Part shown: one piece after another, positions 47,109-59,036 of the stretch
Layout: each line of letters begins with the position of its first letter
How positions within the stretch are numbered: the first letter of the stretch is position 1
DNA from: Obelidium mucronatum
Taxonomy: Eukaryota > Chytridiomycota > Chytridiomycetes > Chytridiales > Chytriomycetaceae
NCBI GenBank assembly: GCA_025765595.1
Contig: JAIVFH010000106.1
Coordinates: 1 to 64,000, forward strand
Direction: 5' to 3'
DNA length: 64,000 nucleotides
Notes under the pieces: generated by a model
Databases searched by the model: none
Seen by the model: only the letters and a program-made list of their open reading frames with translations
What the model was told of the DNA's origin: nothing
Position numbers and translations under genes: made by a program

Positions 47109-48716
47109 ATGAAACTGGTTGGCTTTCTGGCACTTGCAGCAAGCGGCTTGTGCCAAACAAGCAACTCCTTCGATTCGACTGGAGAAGCTGCATTAAAGAC
47201 TGGAAACGTCCTGTGAGTAACTTGCGCTGACGATACGGCTGATTCATGTTCAACTGACTTGTATCGGTGCAAGAACAATCCCCCTTCACGCACGAGCCCC
47301 TGCCATACGCAACCCACAACACTACACCAATAGACGGAGAGATGGGAACTCTACATATTTGACGAACGTTGGCGGTGGCTCCTTCTTCACTAGAATCACT
47401 TTGGGAAGCCAGACCTTCGATGTTGTTGTAGATACCGGGTCCGACCAGTTGGTAAGCGCAAATCCGAGAACAAGACCGCTTACAATTTGGTAACTTTATC
47501 CGATCTGTCAGTGGGTTCCAAGCGTCACTTGCGGGTCCAACTGCGCCAACACATCTCGTTTGTTTGATCCTTCACAAAGTCGGACTTTCAAATACACGAA
47601 AGGAGCAGCGCAATCTAGCAGCATTGTATACGGTACGGGAAGTGTAAAGGGTGCACCGGCCTCAGATGATATCACTTGGGGAGGCGTAACTTGCAATGTC
47701 CCGTTCTTTCTTGTCGACTTCCAAGACAGCGTCATGAAAAACCAAATGTCTGAATTCGGAGATGGGATCATGGGGCTAGTGTATCAAGGAGGGTTGGATG
47801 TAGCCGGGGTTTCCAAGATACATTCAACAGTCACATATGCGATGGCAAGGCGAAACCAGTTACCCAATTATATCTTTTCGATATGGCTGAATCAATCCAG
47901 TGTTTTTGATGAAGATACCGGTGTAGATCCGTATGGCGGGAGGGTGATTGTGGGAGGTACTGACCCAAGTTTATACCATGGTTCCTTTACGTTTCTCTCC
48001 GTGGTGCCGACGCCGATTCTCTATTCTGATGGTACCTGTGGCTGAATCGAATTTCTTTTGGGGCGTGACTCCTGGCAGAATTGGTGTGAATGGTAGAGGA
48101 GTGATTGCTCCACCTGCAAACGTGAATGCAATCATTGATTCTGGGACAAGCTTAATTGTGATTGATGAAGTGACTTTGAAGGGTATCGTTGATTTGTTGG
48201 CTGGTTCGCAACCAAGCAACTTCAAGTACAATTCAAAGCAGGGACTCTATTCTGTCAATTGTCAATTCGCCAAGTCCTTCCCTTCAATTACACTCGTATT
48301 GTCGAATATACCGTTTGAGATTGCCCCGAATGACTACATTGGATATAATGGAAAGTCAATTGCAACTTCAACCACTTGTATTCTTGGTATGTTTTTCCTT
48401 TTTGGAATATAAATATCCCTAACTTATCACTCACAATCATTTATACTATTAAGGATTTCATGCCCTAAAGAGTGTGAGTGACGTGTGGATTATTGGCGAT
48501 CCATTTTTGTACAAGTACTACTCGGTGTTTGATCTCAAGAATGGGCAAATGGGATTTGCTCTCAGCTCAAATGGAATGGAAAATGGAAATGGTGTACCTC
48601 TTACCGAGTCAACTTTGAAGCAGGGCGGGGGGGCCGGTTTCGGGCAGCTGCCACCAGTAGCTCCTCCAAGAGGCAGTTCCTTCCAAAAACTCGTTTCATT
48701 TCTTTCGCTGTATTAG
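47109..48716 (+). CDS. Pepsin-family aspartic protease 2, one +1 change
   Basis: Exons 47109-47212, 47274-47451, 47512-48386 and 48454-48716. A signal peptide (MKLVGFLALAASGLC), propeptide ending near RRRDGN, first catalytic VVVDTGSDQL, WVPSVTC, second catalytic AIIDSGTSLIVID, and DVWIIGDPFL near the end. One base must be skipped at about 48036-48042, just before a TGA, to join LYSDGT to ESNFFWGV. Total 1420 minus one is a multiple of three (472 residues). Secreted or wall-attached protease. Confidence 0.87.
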
Positions 48717-48814
48717 TATTGCTGTGTGTTCTATAAAAATTTGAATATGTCTAGAGTTTTGTGGACACTGTATTCTTGTTGATGCTTTTACTGGAGTTCA
48801 TCACAAAAAATTAA

Positions 48815-49897
48815 TCAAAACGTCTCCTCTTCATCGACTTCGACAGCATCCGGAATCTCGAAGCCGTCTTCCGTCTTGTACATGATTGATTGAATTTGTT
48901 CCAAAACCTCCCCCGTTTCTAAAACTCCAGGATTCTCCATTTGCTCCTGAACAAACAGTTCGATTTCTCTCAACTTTGTAAAGTAGAATTCGCGTTCCTT
49001 TTCAACTTGCTCCACATGTCAATTTGAGCTCCATGGTTTGTTGTGTCATTTCGTCCAAGTTTCTTTGGTATTGTTCTTCGAGTTCTTGGTTCCTTCTCGC
49101 TGCGGAAGGCATACTGCTGATGGGAGATCTAGAAGTTGCAGCTGCGGGAACGGTTGTGCGGGCACTTTTTGGGACTGGTGAGGTGACGCTGTTTGTGCTG
49201 AGAGTCTTTTTCATTCCTGTTTGGACTGAGTTTGCCGATCCTTTGGTAGTGCCAGAAGATCGTGCCAAATTCGTGGTAGATCCTGTGGGTGATGCAGGCG
49301 CGGCGAGCTAGGGCATCATATTCTCCTCCTACATTTGGGAATTAAATCACACATCATAACTACGACATTTCCCGACTATACCTGGGTAATATTGATCCCA
49401 AAATCTATTGAATGATGAAAAGGAATAATTCCCTGGTGAGCATGCGTTATAAATCCAAATAGAGTTGCTCACTTCTTCATCCATTGCATGAATTCAAGGT
49501 TATCCCTGGAACCCAAATTTAGACATATATACGGACAAAAGATCAATTGAATAGAGTTACTCAACTGCATCTTGCACTTTGCCAGCTTCTCAATGGGAAT
49601 ATTATTTTCAATCTTGTGTTTATCGAAAACGGATTGAAGCACTTTGAAGTTTGCAATGTATTCGTATTCATGTTTCGCAGTAAACTTGACTTTTTTGAGT
49701 GGAACGTCTCTGTAGATTGAGTCCATAATCACACATTGGACAATGCTTTTTTGGCAAAAGGGTGAGTTTACAATGGCCAAGCTCAAACCCACAAAGATAC
49801 AGGTAGAAACGAACCCGCTGCCGCATTGTTCAATCTTTGTGAGTCCCAATTGAGAGAGATCGTTGGCCCAGGCGAGGAGTTCTGTTCGAGATCCCAT
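48815..49897 (-). CDS. EB1-type microtubule plus-end protein, two +1 changes
   Basis: MAPRE/Bim1 family. Exons 49897-49815, 49745-49566, 49505-49473, 49404-49382 (23 nt) and 49328-48815. N-terminal CH domain (SRTELLAWANDL, VKFTAKHEYEYIANFKVLQ, IPIEKLAKCKMQDNLEFMQW, FWDQYYPGG), a Ser/Thr-rich linker, then coiled coil and EBH domain (EKEREFYFTKLREIE, EDGFEIPD). One-base skips at about 49285-49295 and 49017-49022 join them. Total 833 minus two is a multiple of three (276 residues). Confidence 0.9.
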
Positions 49898-50005
49898 TCA
49901 AGGTATTTATTATTTGATGGTTTTTTTTTTCCATTTCAACAGTCATTTCGTTTCCCTTACAAGGAACTCTGAGCTGTGTTTACAGAATCCCATTAGATCG
50001 CTTTT

Positions 50006-50908
50006 TTATTCCTCTAGATTTAACATTCTCTTGACCAAAACCAGTCGTACCTTCATAACAACCATCGTCAACCCAATCAAAGCAAACCCAATATCCTCCA
50101 GCAAAACAAAAAAATAGTACAAGAAATCGCCTGGCGGATTCACGATCCCTTTCGACAGATAAAACGAAAACCACACTGTATAATTGCAAAGAGCGGCAAA
50201 CGTGAAAAACGATGCCAAAAGTCCATGCCAACATACAATCTTGAAATAGGTGACTGTCCATGAACTGAATCCGAATAACTGAACTGCCTCAACGGTTCGA
50301 TATAGGATGTATCGCGTATAACAAATCGCAAAATAAGCGTCGGTTACAAGGATCAGGGACCCTGATATACTGAATCCAACGCTGGAATAGAATATGGATT
50401 TTTTTGGATCGAGCGATGGGAGCGCCATTGCGATTGTTGGAAGTAAACATGATATCACAGTGAGGCCAACAACCCATTGAATCGCGCGAAAAACGAAAGG
50501 CGAGGATTCGATCCGGAATACATTATACGATCGAGCCCAAGAATATAAAATCTGCAGTAATTATGGGGTAAATGAGTGTCTGAGAATTGGTATTTGTTGT
50601 ACAGTTGGCAGGTGTCGGAATGAAAACAACAAACATATATAATCTCCAGAATCCCGCCAGTCGAAGAATAAGCCAGTTTCGATGATTTAGTTTGATTACG
50701 CGAATACCAAGAATGCGCATAAAAGAACGCACTGCCGGATGCTAAAAGTTAGCGACAGCATGAGGTTTTTACTCCCGCAGAATTCATACGGTCGAGTTCC
50801 ATAATAAACCAAGAAGATATTAAATCCCACAAGCAGACTAAAAGCTCCTCCAGATAAAACGAGCTGGAATGTTGACGTTATGTGAACAAAGGACTCGGTT
50901 TCTGACAT
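50006..50908 (-). CDS. Multi-span membrane protein, frame-disrupted
   Basis: At least six hydrophobic segments: LVGFNIFLVYYG, QCVLLCAFLVFA, LYMFVVFIP, AIQWVVGLTVISCLLP, ILVTDAYFAICY and YYFFVLLEDIGFALIGLTMVV, in the order expected of a seven-span receptor-like protein. Frame changes occur near 50690-50720 and at about 50545 (TTGGGCTCG; one skip restores an open frame to ARSYNVFRI). No family motif recognised. Clean stop after a basic C-terminus. Confidence 0.6.
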
Positions 50909-51058
50909 TGTTCTGGTTCAAGGGTTCAATAAAAATTGCATACAAAATTATCTATCATTATTGTTAATTATTCTTACAGTTTAATAAGCTTGGTGGGGTT
51001 TCAAGTAAAGAGCAGTGCAAAAGTTGAAAAAAGCCTCAAAAAAACAGTCATACTGGAG

Positions 51059-51229
51059 TCATCGCTCGTCCGCAAATGCAAACATATGAACTTGACTTGT
51101 AAGCAAGCTCTCAAGTGCAGATACCTTGTTTTGAAGTGTAGTGACTTGGGCTTCCAGTGTATAGACTTGGGCCTGAAGTCCACGGCTTTTCTTTTCACAG
51201 GCGCGTTTATGACCCGTAAGAGTCACGTT
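51059..51229 (-). CDS. Leucine-zipper-like fragment
   Basis: Open stretch with Arg/Lys-rich start (HKRACEKKSRG) followed by regular heptads (LQAQVYTLEAQVTTL, then QNKVSALESLL). This matches a bZIP dimerisation helix. No start codon or full basic region is seen in frame upstream (TGA at 51230-51232). It may be the last exon of an unrecognised gene or a relic. Confidence 0.35.
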   Translation of the reverse strand, partial: NVTLTGHKRACEKKSRGLQAQVYTLEAQVTTLQNKVSALESLLTSQVHMFAFADER

Positions 51230-51232
51230 TCA

Positions 51233-51814
51233 AGCCTTGCACAAATATGGTCATCTTACCCGCCCACAAACTAGCTTGTGTGCGCTGGGTGTTCGGGGAT
51301 GTTTGAGTGTCACAAGATAAACTGGCGGCAACAAGCCGGGGGCGGGAAATTATATAATAAAGATAATAAAGATAATAAGCTCTGACAGTCCCAGGTGGCG
51401 TATTAGTCATCCTAATACGACATAAAGGAGTTAAACGGTTTCGTCGCTGATGGCCGCTGTGGGTGACGGTAGGGGATGGGTCTTGTAACTCACATTCAAT
51501 TCTTTTGATATCTGATTCGACAAATGCCTGTACAATGAATTGATCATAATGCTTAATTGAAGTAGTGGCCTTTAACTTTGTTCATAATCAGGGGTTTGTT
51601 CTGGGTGTAAAACACATGAGAAATTCACGAGCAACAAACAGCCTACACATTTTGTAATAGCTGATCAATATAAAAGGAACAAAGGCCGTCGATTTCTGAC
51701 GTTTTCAGCCAAAATAAAAAAAAAAACCAAAAACCAGGGGGCAAGAAACAGCCCGCCCCACCCAACAATGCAATTACAAGGGTCAACGTAGTATAGCCCC
51801 TATTAAATAGAGCG
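51233..51814. other. Intergenic, no gene seen
   Basis: Apart from the adjoining zipper fragment, no supported gene. Contains ATAATAAAG direct repeats near 51355-51378. Confidence 0.45.
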
Positions 51815-51856
51815 ATGAAACCGTATTCGATGTGCCGTATACGTACTAGGAGAGGA

Positions 51857-53252
51857 ATGTTGGCAGCTTTTATTATCGCCGCAGTTGCATCTCCCGGACA
51901 TGGTTTCAACACGATTTCGTCCCAAGGCATTGTGTAAGCGCCCCCCTCTCCCCGTGTAAAAATTCCACTTCTCATACCAATGATTCTTTTTTTTTTTGAA
52001 CCGCCTTTCAACAGCACGGTGCCAATCATGTCCCAGAAACTCCAACCACAAACCACCCAACCAACCGGCGCATCAGTAATCGCCACCAACCAACTCCAAT
52101 ACACGCGTCAAAACATTTACTTTACCCAACTCACAATCGGAACACCATCCCAAACATTCAACGTGGACATTGATACCATGAGCTCCTACCTCTGGGTCTC
52201 TTCAACAACGTGTTCCACATGTCAAAACTACAACCGCTTCGATTCGACAAAGTCAACCAGCTTCAAAGCCAAATCGAGTACCCCCGTGACTCAGTCGTAT
52301 GACTTTGGGAAGGCGACGGGAGTGTTGTCGACGGATTCTGTCGAGTGGGGTGGGATTTCTGTAAAGAATCAGCCGTTTTTGGTGGTCACGTCGGTGGATA
52401 GTAAAATGAGTCAGACCATGATTGGAGAACGCGATGGGATTCTTGGGTTGGCTTTACAAGATGGGCTTGATAAATGTATGTTTTTATTGCCATTCAGAAT
52501 CTGCGCTTTTTTTACTTATTTTATTTTCTTTTTCCCCAGGTAAATTCCATAGGTCTCTAATTTATGGAATGGTGTCGCAACGTCAAGTGAAAAATCCCGT
52601 GTTTTCCATCTGGTTGAATCGAACATTTAGTACACCAACAGACGACAGTTTTGTTCCCCAAGCCGGGCAACTGACGATGGGAGGCTACGATTCATCGAAA
52701 TACACTGGAAGCATTACCTATATTCCAGTTTCTCCTATCGTGAAGCTGGATTCGAATGGGAAGGCAGTCAAGAGTTACTATCACTGGTCTGTGAAGGCTA
52801 CCAACGTGTTTAACGGCCAGTCCACCTCTATACCACCTACATCCAGCCGGACAGTGGCAATCTTTGATATGGGGACTGTGTTTATCTGGGTGGATACTAG
52901 CACGGTTGATCGAATCGTGTATTCCATTAATCAAGTGGTTGGAGCAAACACGATTTCGATTGATACTACAACCAACTTGTACATTGTGGATTGTAATGTT
53001 GTATCGAGTCTTCCAGACTTGTCGTTTGTACTGGGACCACAGAATATCTGGTTTACATTGCAGAAGCAGCATTACATTGTACGTGATGGGGGTGGTAGTT
53101 GTGTGTTTGGTATTCAGTCGAATGGGAATGCGGAAACGGGGAGTCAAGTAACGACGCAGTGGGTGTTGGGGAGTTTGTTTTTGAGACGGTACATGACCGT
53201 CTTTGATTTAGGTAAGAAGAGAGTTGGGTTGGCTTCTGCTGTTGCATATTGA
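51857..53252 (+). CDS. Aspartic-protease homologue with altered catalytic triads
   Basis: Exons 51857-51933, 52015-52475 and 52540-53252, in phase and open. Start at 51857 opens a signal peptide (MLAAFIIAAVASPGHG); an ATG at 51815 is the alternative. Pepsin-like landmarks are kept (LTIGTPSQTFNVDI, LWVSSTTC, FSIWLNR, GGYDSSKYTG, WVLGSLFLRRYMTVFD). The first catalytic D-T-G is D-T-M-S and the second is D-M-G-T, so both Asp remain but the conserved Gly or Thr is replaced. Possibly inactive or specialised. It is the only one of the three protease genes without a frame change. Confidence 0.85.
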
Positions 53253-53569
53253 TTTCCAAATTTTTTTTTTCTTGAACTGTCTTGCATCTTATTTTTTTTT
53301 TTGCCAACAATAAAATCCATTTACTCGATTCAATATAATTATCAGAAGGGGGGGAGGGTATGGTGTAGTTCTCAAGGATGTAGCCCCAGCTGTAGTGGCA
53401 GTCACGGCAGTCTGCCACTTGTTCTTGCAAGCCCTGACGCAGAAATCACAGTGTCAATGTTGGCACGAAAAAATAATCTTTTACGAGAGAGTCGGGCATT
53501 GTGTTGCTTGGAAACAGTAGAGGAAAGCGGCGTTTGTAAAAGAACAAAAACACAATCATACAGCTAAAC
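53253..53569. other. Intergenic, nothing assigned
   Basis: Short frames exist on both strands (a minus-strand stretch with CRDCHYSWGY near 53380-53420), but none has a start, stop and composition that persuades. Confidence 0.4.
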
Positions 53570-54393
53570 TCATTTATTGACAACCTGATCAATCATTTCC
53601 TGCTTCTTTTTAGCCTCCTCCTTTTCAGCCTGCGACAACAGTTTCCCTTCATTCGCCTTCTTTTCTTCGCGTTCGGAGTACCGATCCACCAGAAAGTCGG
53701 AGTGATCTCTCAGCAAGACGACAAACTTGAAAAACTCTTCGGCGACATCGACGACGCGGTCCCTGTATGAGCTCGGCTTCAGGAAGCCGATGGGCAGACC
53801 CAGCGGGTCCTTGGCGTCGGGCACCATGTCAAACTCAGTCCATGCCTTCGGGATGCTGCTCTGGTTTGGGATGGTGACCATGCGCATCCAGCGGCCGAGG
53901 ATGCGCAGGGCGTTGACGGCGTTGAACGACTGCGAGCCGCCGTTGACCTGCGAGACGGCGAGCACGCGGCCCTGGGTGGGCCTGACAGAGCCGACGGCGA
54001 GCGGGATCCAGTCGATCATGCGTCTTGAAGACGCCGGTTATCGTCCCGTGCTGCTCGGGCGACACCCACACGTGGCCGTGCGACCACAGCGACAGCTCTC
54101 TGAGTTCTCTGACCTTCGCGTGGTCCTCGCTCGCGTCGTCCTTCAGCGGCAGCCCGCGCGGGTCGAACACGGCCACGTCGCAGCCGAGCGCCTCGAGCAG
54201 CCGCGCGTATTCGTACGCAAGCAGTCGCGAGTACGACACCTGCACGCAGCGACCCGTACAGCACGAGAACGCGCGGCGGCGACGCTGCGATGTTTGCCGA
54301 CGCGCCGAGCTGCCGCGCCCCCGCGAGGTCCACGTGCGCTGTCCACGCGCTCGCGGCGAGGTGCGGCGGCAGGCGGAACGGCTTCGTCGTCAT
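53570..54393 (-). CDS. arsH: ArsH-type NADPH-dependent FMN reductase, two +1 changes
   Basis: Flavoprotein oxidoreductase of the ArsH family (organoarsenical or quinone reduction in known members). No introns. Landmarks: [86 protein letters not shown] and [11 protein letters not shown]. Pieces are in successive frames; skips at about 54240-54246 and 54018-54023. 824 minus two is a multiple of three (273 residues). The 5' half is very GC-rich. ArsH is chiefly bacterial and patchy in fungi; transfer is possible, but not shown by this sequence. Confidence 0.88.
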
Positions 54394-54618
54394 TTTGGTT
54401 GTTCTTTCTTCTCAATTCTTCATCTTGATTATTTGATTATTTCTGATTTCTTGATTTCTATCTCCCACTTTATTATTTGGAAAATCCTGATTTCCTTCGA
54501 ATCAACAGGTGTGGCTCAGTTTCAATGCCACATTCGTATTCCATTTAAAACAAAAACAAGACTTATTCCCATCCAATCAACAAGATACAATCTAATCAGA
54601 TACCCAACACAGAAAGAA

Positions 54619-55685
54619 ATGCCATCAACAAGCTACTCATACTACTACAAGCGTACAACTTCTGCAACCGGATCACTCAACTCCAGTTCCAGTTGTGTTG
54701 AAAGCTCAGCCGACGGCGGCGGAGCCGCGGAATTGCCCCCACTCATTAATTTCCGGTACCAAGGGCACTTTAACCAACCATACAACCAATGTCGTTCTTC
54801 ATACTCCAGAGGAGCACAACCTCTTGCGAGTCATGGCTGGCCTGTGGGAGGCAGTCTGTGATTCCAATGACCACACCAACGACGACTACCACAACTCGAC
54901 TCTTCAATCTCTACTGCTTTCCCGAAAACAAATCCTCCAACTCCACAAGTTTGCCGCTTACGGTGTCGACACTGTCACTTGTCCAACTGACGGCGTCGTT
55001 GCTCGAATGCCACATTCTAGTTTGTACGTAGCACGGTCCCTTTTAGGGAGCGCGTATTGTCGACATTCTGGATTCTTTTGTATCATGACTACAACAACAA
55101 CAACGACCAAGCCAACAACAACAACAACTGTACCAACAACAACACTTAAAACATCTCCAGAACCCTCCTCCTCCTCCAGAACCTTGAACTTTGCTCTCGG
55201 CCCAGCAGCTCGACAAGTCCTCCTCACACCCAACGCTGGCGGCGACTCCATCGTTTCCGAATGTCTCTCTGTCGAACTGTTATCGCGTCTCGTGTTTGCA
55301 AACGACGCTTGCACATTAGTTGCCACGGAGATGGACGCCAAATACTATCCTTCCGGTGGATCCATGACAGACTACGTGATTCGATGGGGTCACTCCGCAA
55401 ACGTTTCCGTCTCTGTAACGCGCGTGTTTGATGGCGCCACGTATGCAGAAGCTTCCCGTATCTTGGAGAAAGAAGTTGCGTGGTGTAGCGTTTGCAAGGC
55501 GGTCTTTGTTTGCACCTGTTTGTGGAACAGATTGTAGCTGGGTGTTGCACGTGTTTGTTCCAAATGGGAAAGTGGCCAAGGTTGTGAAGCGGGCTTGGAC
55601 AAAGGTTGATGAACGGGTGCGTGGTGGGGTTGTGGTTGTTGTGACGATTTGGAGCGAGTCTGTCTTGTATGACAGAACGCGTTGA
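54619..55685 (+). CDS. Hypothetical protein, two +1 changes
   Basis: Ser/Tyr-rich N-terminus, then HTPEEHNLLRVMAGLWEAV, DSNDHTNDDYHN, a Thr tract (TTTTTTTKPTTTTT), and a better-conserved C-terminus (LAFANDACTL-like region, MDAKYYPSGGSMTDYV, VSVTRVFDGATYAEASRILE, then WVLHVFVPNGKVAKVVK). Frame changes near 54725-54745 and 55480-55500, both +1; 1067 minus two is a multiple of three. Family not recognised. Confidence 0.5.
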
Positions 55686-55868
55686 TAATTTTTTTTGTTT
55701 TTTTTTGTTTTATCTGTAAATATTATAACAACACAAAAAGAAAAGAATAAAACAGTCCAAAAAAAAACAGTTCATTCCTCCCATTGATTCTTTATTATTG
55801 TCCCAAAGATATAATTTACAATATTGTGAGTTGCGTTCTAAAATTGCAAAAAAAAAAAAAATACATGT

Positions 55869-57148
55869 TCATGCTTGAACAACAGAAGTCCCTGCTAAAA
55901 TCTTATCAAAAGTCTGTCCAATCCGTTCCGTGATCCGCAACACATCCACTGCGCGATCATTCCCCGGTTTCCGACTCTTATCCATCAACAACAGAAAATC
56001 GCGTACAGGTAACCCTTTATACTCGGTTTCGTTTACTTCCATCTCGACCGACGGATCTACTTTGAGATAGGCGATTGATCCGTGTGTTGTTGGCTTTGAG
56101 CTGGAGCAATCGGAAGCAGCAGCTGGAGGCCATTGACTGGAAGTTCCTGGAAGCGGGTTCAGCAGGAGACACAAGACCATCGTGTTGGAACACCAATGAC
56201 TTTGATGTAGCTGAGTTTTTCCGTGTCTTTGACGCATTGCTGGAATGTACAGATGTTGTTGCGGACGATCCATCGGAATCCGAGCCGCCGCCACTGCACG
56301 CCCGCTTTCGTTTCAACGACGACGCAGACGATGAAGATGATGCCGATGAGGAAGGGGAATGCCGCGTATAAGTATCGGGTATCTCAGAGTTTCGTAGTTG
56401 TAGAGGAACTTGACTGTCCAGTACTTCTGAATAATACGTAATGTCTCGCTTCCCCCGCCGCATAGGGCGGCCCCATAATATCCAAGATAACTACATAGTC
56501 TGATATAGCCGTATACGAATGTAAATTGGGACCATCCGTTGGAAATATTTTGAAGATTGTTTCGCTTATTCCAGCGCTTCTGGTGGTGGTGGGTATCAGA
56601 TACATTTGTAAGTGTCGGTGATGGAGGGATGTGGTATTGACGAGTTCAATGCAGCCGGTGAGTCCATATTCCGAGAAGATGACGTCGTACTACTGCAAAT
56701 CTTGTCAGAGACAACTCTCGCCCTCCGAAACTCGTCCCCATATTCCTCCACCGAGTCCGTTGACGACAACAACTCAAACGTCTTGACATGCAAGTCTCCG
56801 TGAATCAATTTGGTAAATACAGTCATATTGGGGTGATCATGTATCGGCATAGGTCTGGCCTTTCCGAATGACGAAAGGCGCCAATGTGAAAATCATTGCA
56901 CTCGTAGATGCTATAGTAGTCGATCGGTGACTGTGGCAGATAACTGAAAAGTATTCCCGTGAGTCATTGGTAAAAAATAAAAGTAGGCGGCCTGGAATGA
57001 TTCAAGATGACTGTTTTACCTCGATTTCTAGCATTGGCAGGGTTATTCTGTCCAGCAGACCAGTCAGTGCCAGTTCCAGCTCCGGTGTCCTTTCCGATGG
57101 GTTCACAAACAGTTCGTGAGTGACAAGAGCGATAGCGGTTAATAGCAT
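55869..57148 (-). CDS. PCO/ADO-type thiol dioxygenase, several +1 changes
   Basis: Cupin-fold iron dioxygenase of the plant cysteine oxidase/cysteamine dioxygenase family; known members oxidise N-terminal cysteines of proteins or free cysteamine in an oxygen-dependent way. Exons 57148-57020 and 56943-55869, with a possible further 5' exon. Landmarks: amphipathic N-terminus (LFVNPSERTPELE), IDYYSIYECNDFHIGAF, VIRKGQT, IHDHPNMTVFTKLIHGDLHVK (metal-binding His pair), NLHSYTA, LDIMGPPY, DITYY. An acidic/Ser insert (near 56250-56350) is unusual. Frame skips at the exon junction and near 56868, 56850, 56450 and 56200 among others; total minus seven is a multiple of three. Confidence 0.82.
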
Positions 57149-57799
57149 CCCAAGTTTGTATCTCTGGGCAACGTGGGTTCAGGTTACATGGCCACCTTTT
57201 TTTTCCTCAGCTCGTGAAAAAAAAACATACCTGAGCAAAGTTTTATAGACACAGAAGAGCGAAAGAGAGCTGATCCTTGTTATCGCTGGAGGTCAGCAGG
57301 GGAGGTGGGTCCGTTTCTTGACTTTTTTGAGGGCGAAAGTGTGTGTTTGAGAAATTTTTTTCTGTTGGTGGAAAAGTGAATCAAAGTGAGTCATGAGTCA
57401 GCTGTCTTTTTTTTGTTTGGACAAGTGAACTTCCGATTGAAGAAGGGCAAGCGGTGCATTTGAAATCGGGGAAAGAGGTACTGTGAAGATGAAAGATGAG
57501 CCATGATGACATGAGAGTGAAAAGGAATTTGAGGCGGTGATGATCCGCTGCCTGCAATTAATACCATCTGATGCGGAGTTACCATTCAATCCATTCCATC
57601 CCTTTTATTCCAAATTGATTCGATCATATTTCCATCGCTTCGGTTGTTTTTATTCCAACTGCATCGTCACTGTTTGCTGGCGTGACTCTTGTCCCCTTTC
57701 ATTCAGATTGAGTCATCAAAACTCACTTCTCCAAAAAAAAAAGGCAACTCCCAAACGCGCCACATCCCATTAAAAACCCCTATCAAAAAATATAAATAT
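57149..57799. other. Upstream of the dioxygenase and of the CBS gene
   Basis: May contain a 5' exon of the dioxygenase (about 57235-57320, with a GTATGT donor at 57233 on the minus strand) and both promoters. Frames there are interrupted, so no start is assigned. Confidence 0.4.
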
Positions 57800-58898
57800 A
57801 TGGATTCTATTACATCTCTTCTCATTAACGCCAAACAGCCGCTCGTCGACATTGAAGCCCACTGTTCAATTACACAAGCTCTTGAGCTTATGAAGACCAA
57901 ACATGTCACATGTAAGCGCCAACACTATATTTAAAAACAAAAAGCCATGTCTCGCTAATCAAAGTTGAACCACATAGCTGTTGTAATCTACGGTGAAAAA
58001 GACCACTGGTTGGGTGCAGGGAACTCAAACATTTGTATCGACAACAAACAGTTTATCGGTCTCGTCTCAATACTCGATATTATTCTCTTTCTTGCGTCAA
58101 AGCCTGCTGCTTCAACCACCCAGTACAATGAACTCACTTCAACCACGCGCGTGGTTGACCTTGTTGGTCAGAATACGGAATCTCAATCCCTTTGGCTGGG
58201 AGACACAAAAGCGAAGCTCAAATACGCTTTGGAACCGCTATCGAAAGGTATTTCTACTGTCTTTAAGACTCTTGTAAAGCACTATAACTGACCTGGTGGG
58301 TTCTCTTTGTTCAAGGTGTCCACCGATTCTTGATTCCAATCTATCCAGCAACTTCCACAGAAACCCCAATGAAACCAACCCACTTTCAGCTTTGCTCTCA
58401 ATCCGACGTGATTGCCCACTTTTCCCCACTCCTCAGAACCGATGCCCGGTTTGCTACCCTTACAGAATCCCCTATCGCTCCCTACATGTCACCCAAACCA
58501 ATCATTGTCCAGAAATCCGACCCAGTGCTTCCAGTATTAACATCCCTTGCCTCTCTCAACCTCATGGCCGTACCCGTCGTTGACAGTGAAGGAATCCTCG
58601 CCGACACTCTTTCCGTGAGCGACTTTCGAGCCGTCCTCGAACGCGATTAGCCTTGTCCAAGAAATCGTGAAAGCCGTAATCGCCTGGCTTGACTGTCGGT
58701 GAATTCCTGGATGTTGTTGGGGGTGGGAGACGACGAGTGTTGAAGGGAATTGTTGATGCAAATACTTTTTTCGGGGAAGCGGTGGAGAAGGTGGTGGTTA
58801 GTAAGGTTCATCGGCTTTGGGTTGTGGATTCTTTTGGGATTCCTGTTGGGGTGTTGAGTTTGGGGGATATGATTCGTGCCATTTGTCAAGTTTTGTAA
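57800..58898 (+). CDS. Snf4-like CBS-domain protein, two +1 changes
   Basis: AMPK gamma/Snf4-type protein: four CBS motifs binding adenine nucleotides. Exons 57800-57911, 57978-58247 and 58316-58898. Landmarks: SITQALELMKTKHVT, FIGLVSILDIILFLA, HFSPLL, PVLPVLTSLASLNLMAVPVVDSEG, VHRLWVVDSFGIPVGVLSLGDMI. Two skips (58647-58652 and about 58686-58692) are needed before the last CBS repeat; 965 minus two is a multiple of three (320 residues, the usual Snf4 size). Function as energy sensor is inferred from family. Confidence 0.85.
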
Positions 58899-59036
58899 AA
58901 AAGGGAAAGCATTAGGTGTTTTTTTTTGGATGGTGGAAGGCATTTATTGCAGTTATTTATTATTCCTTTGGGTTTCTCTAAGTAAAAATCAGAAAAAGGC
59001 TTCTCCCATGTGATTAGATTTTCTTTTTTGAATGAA

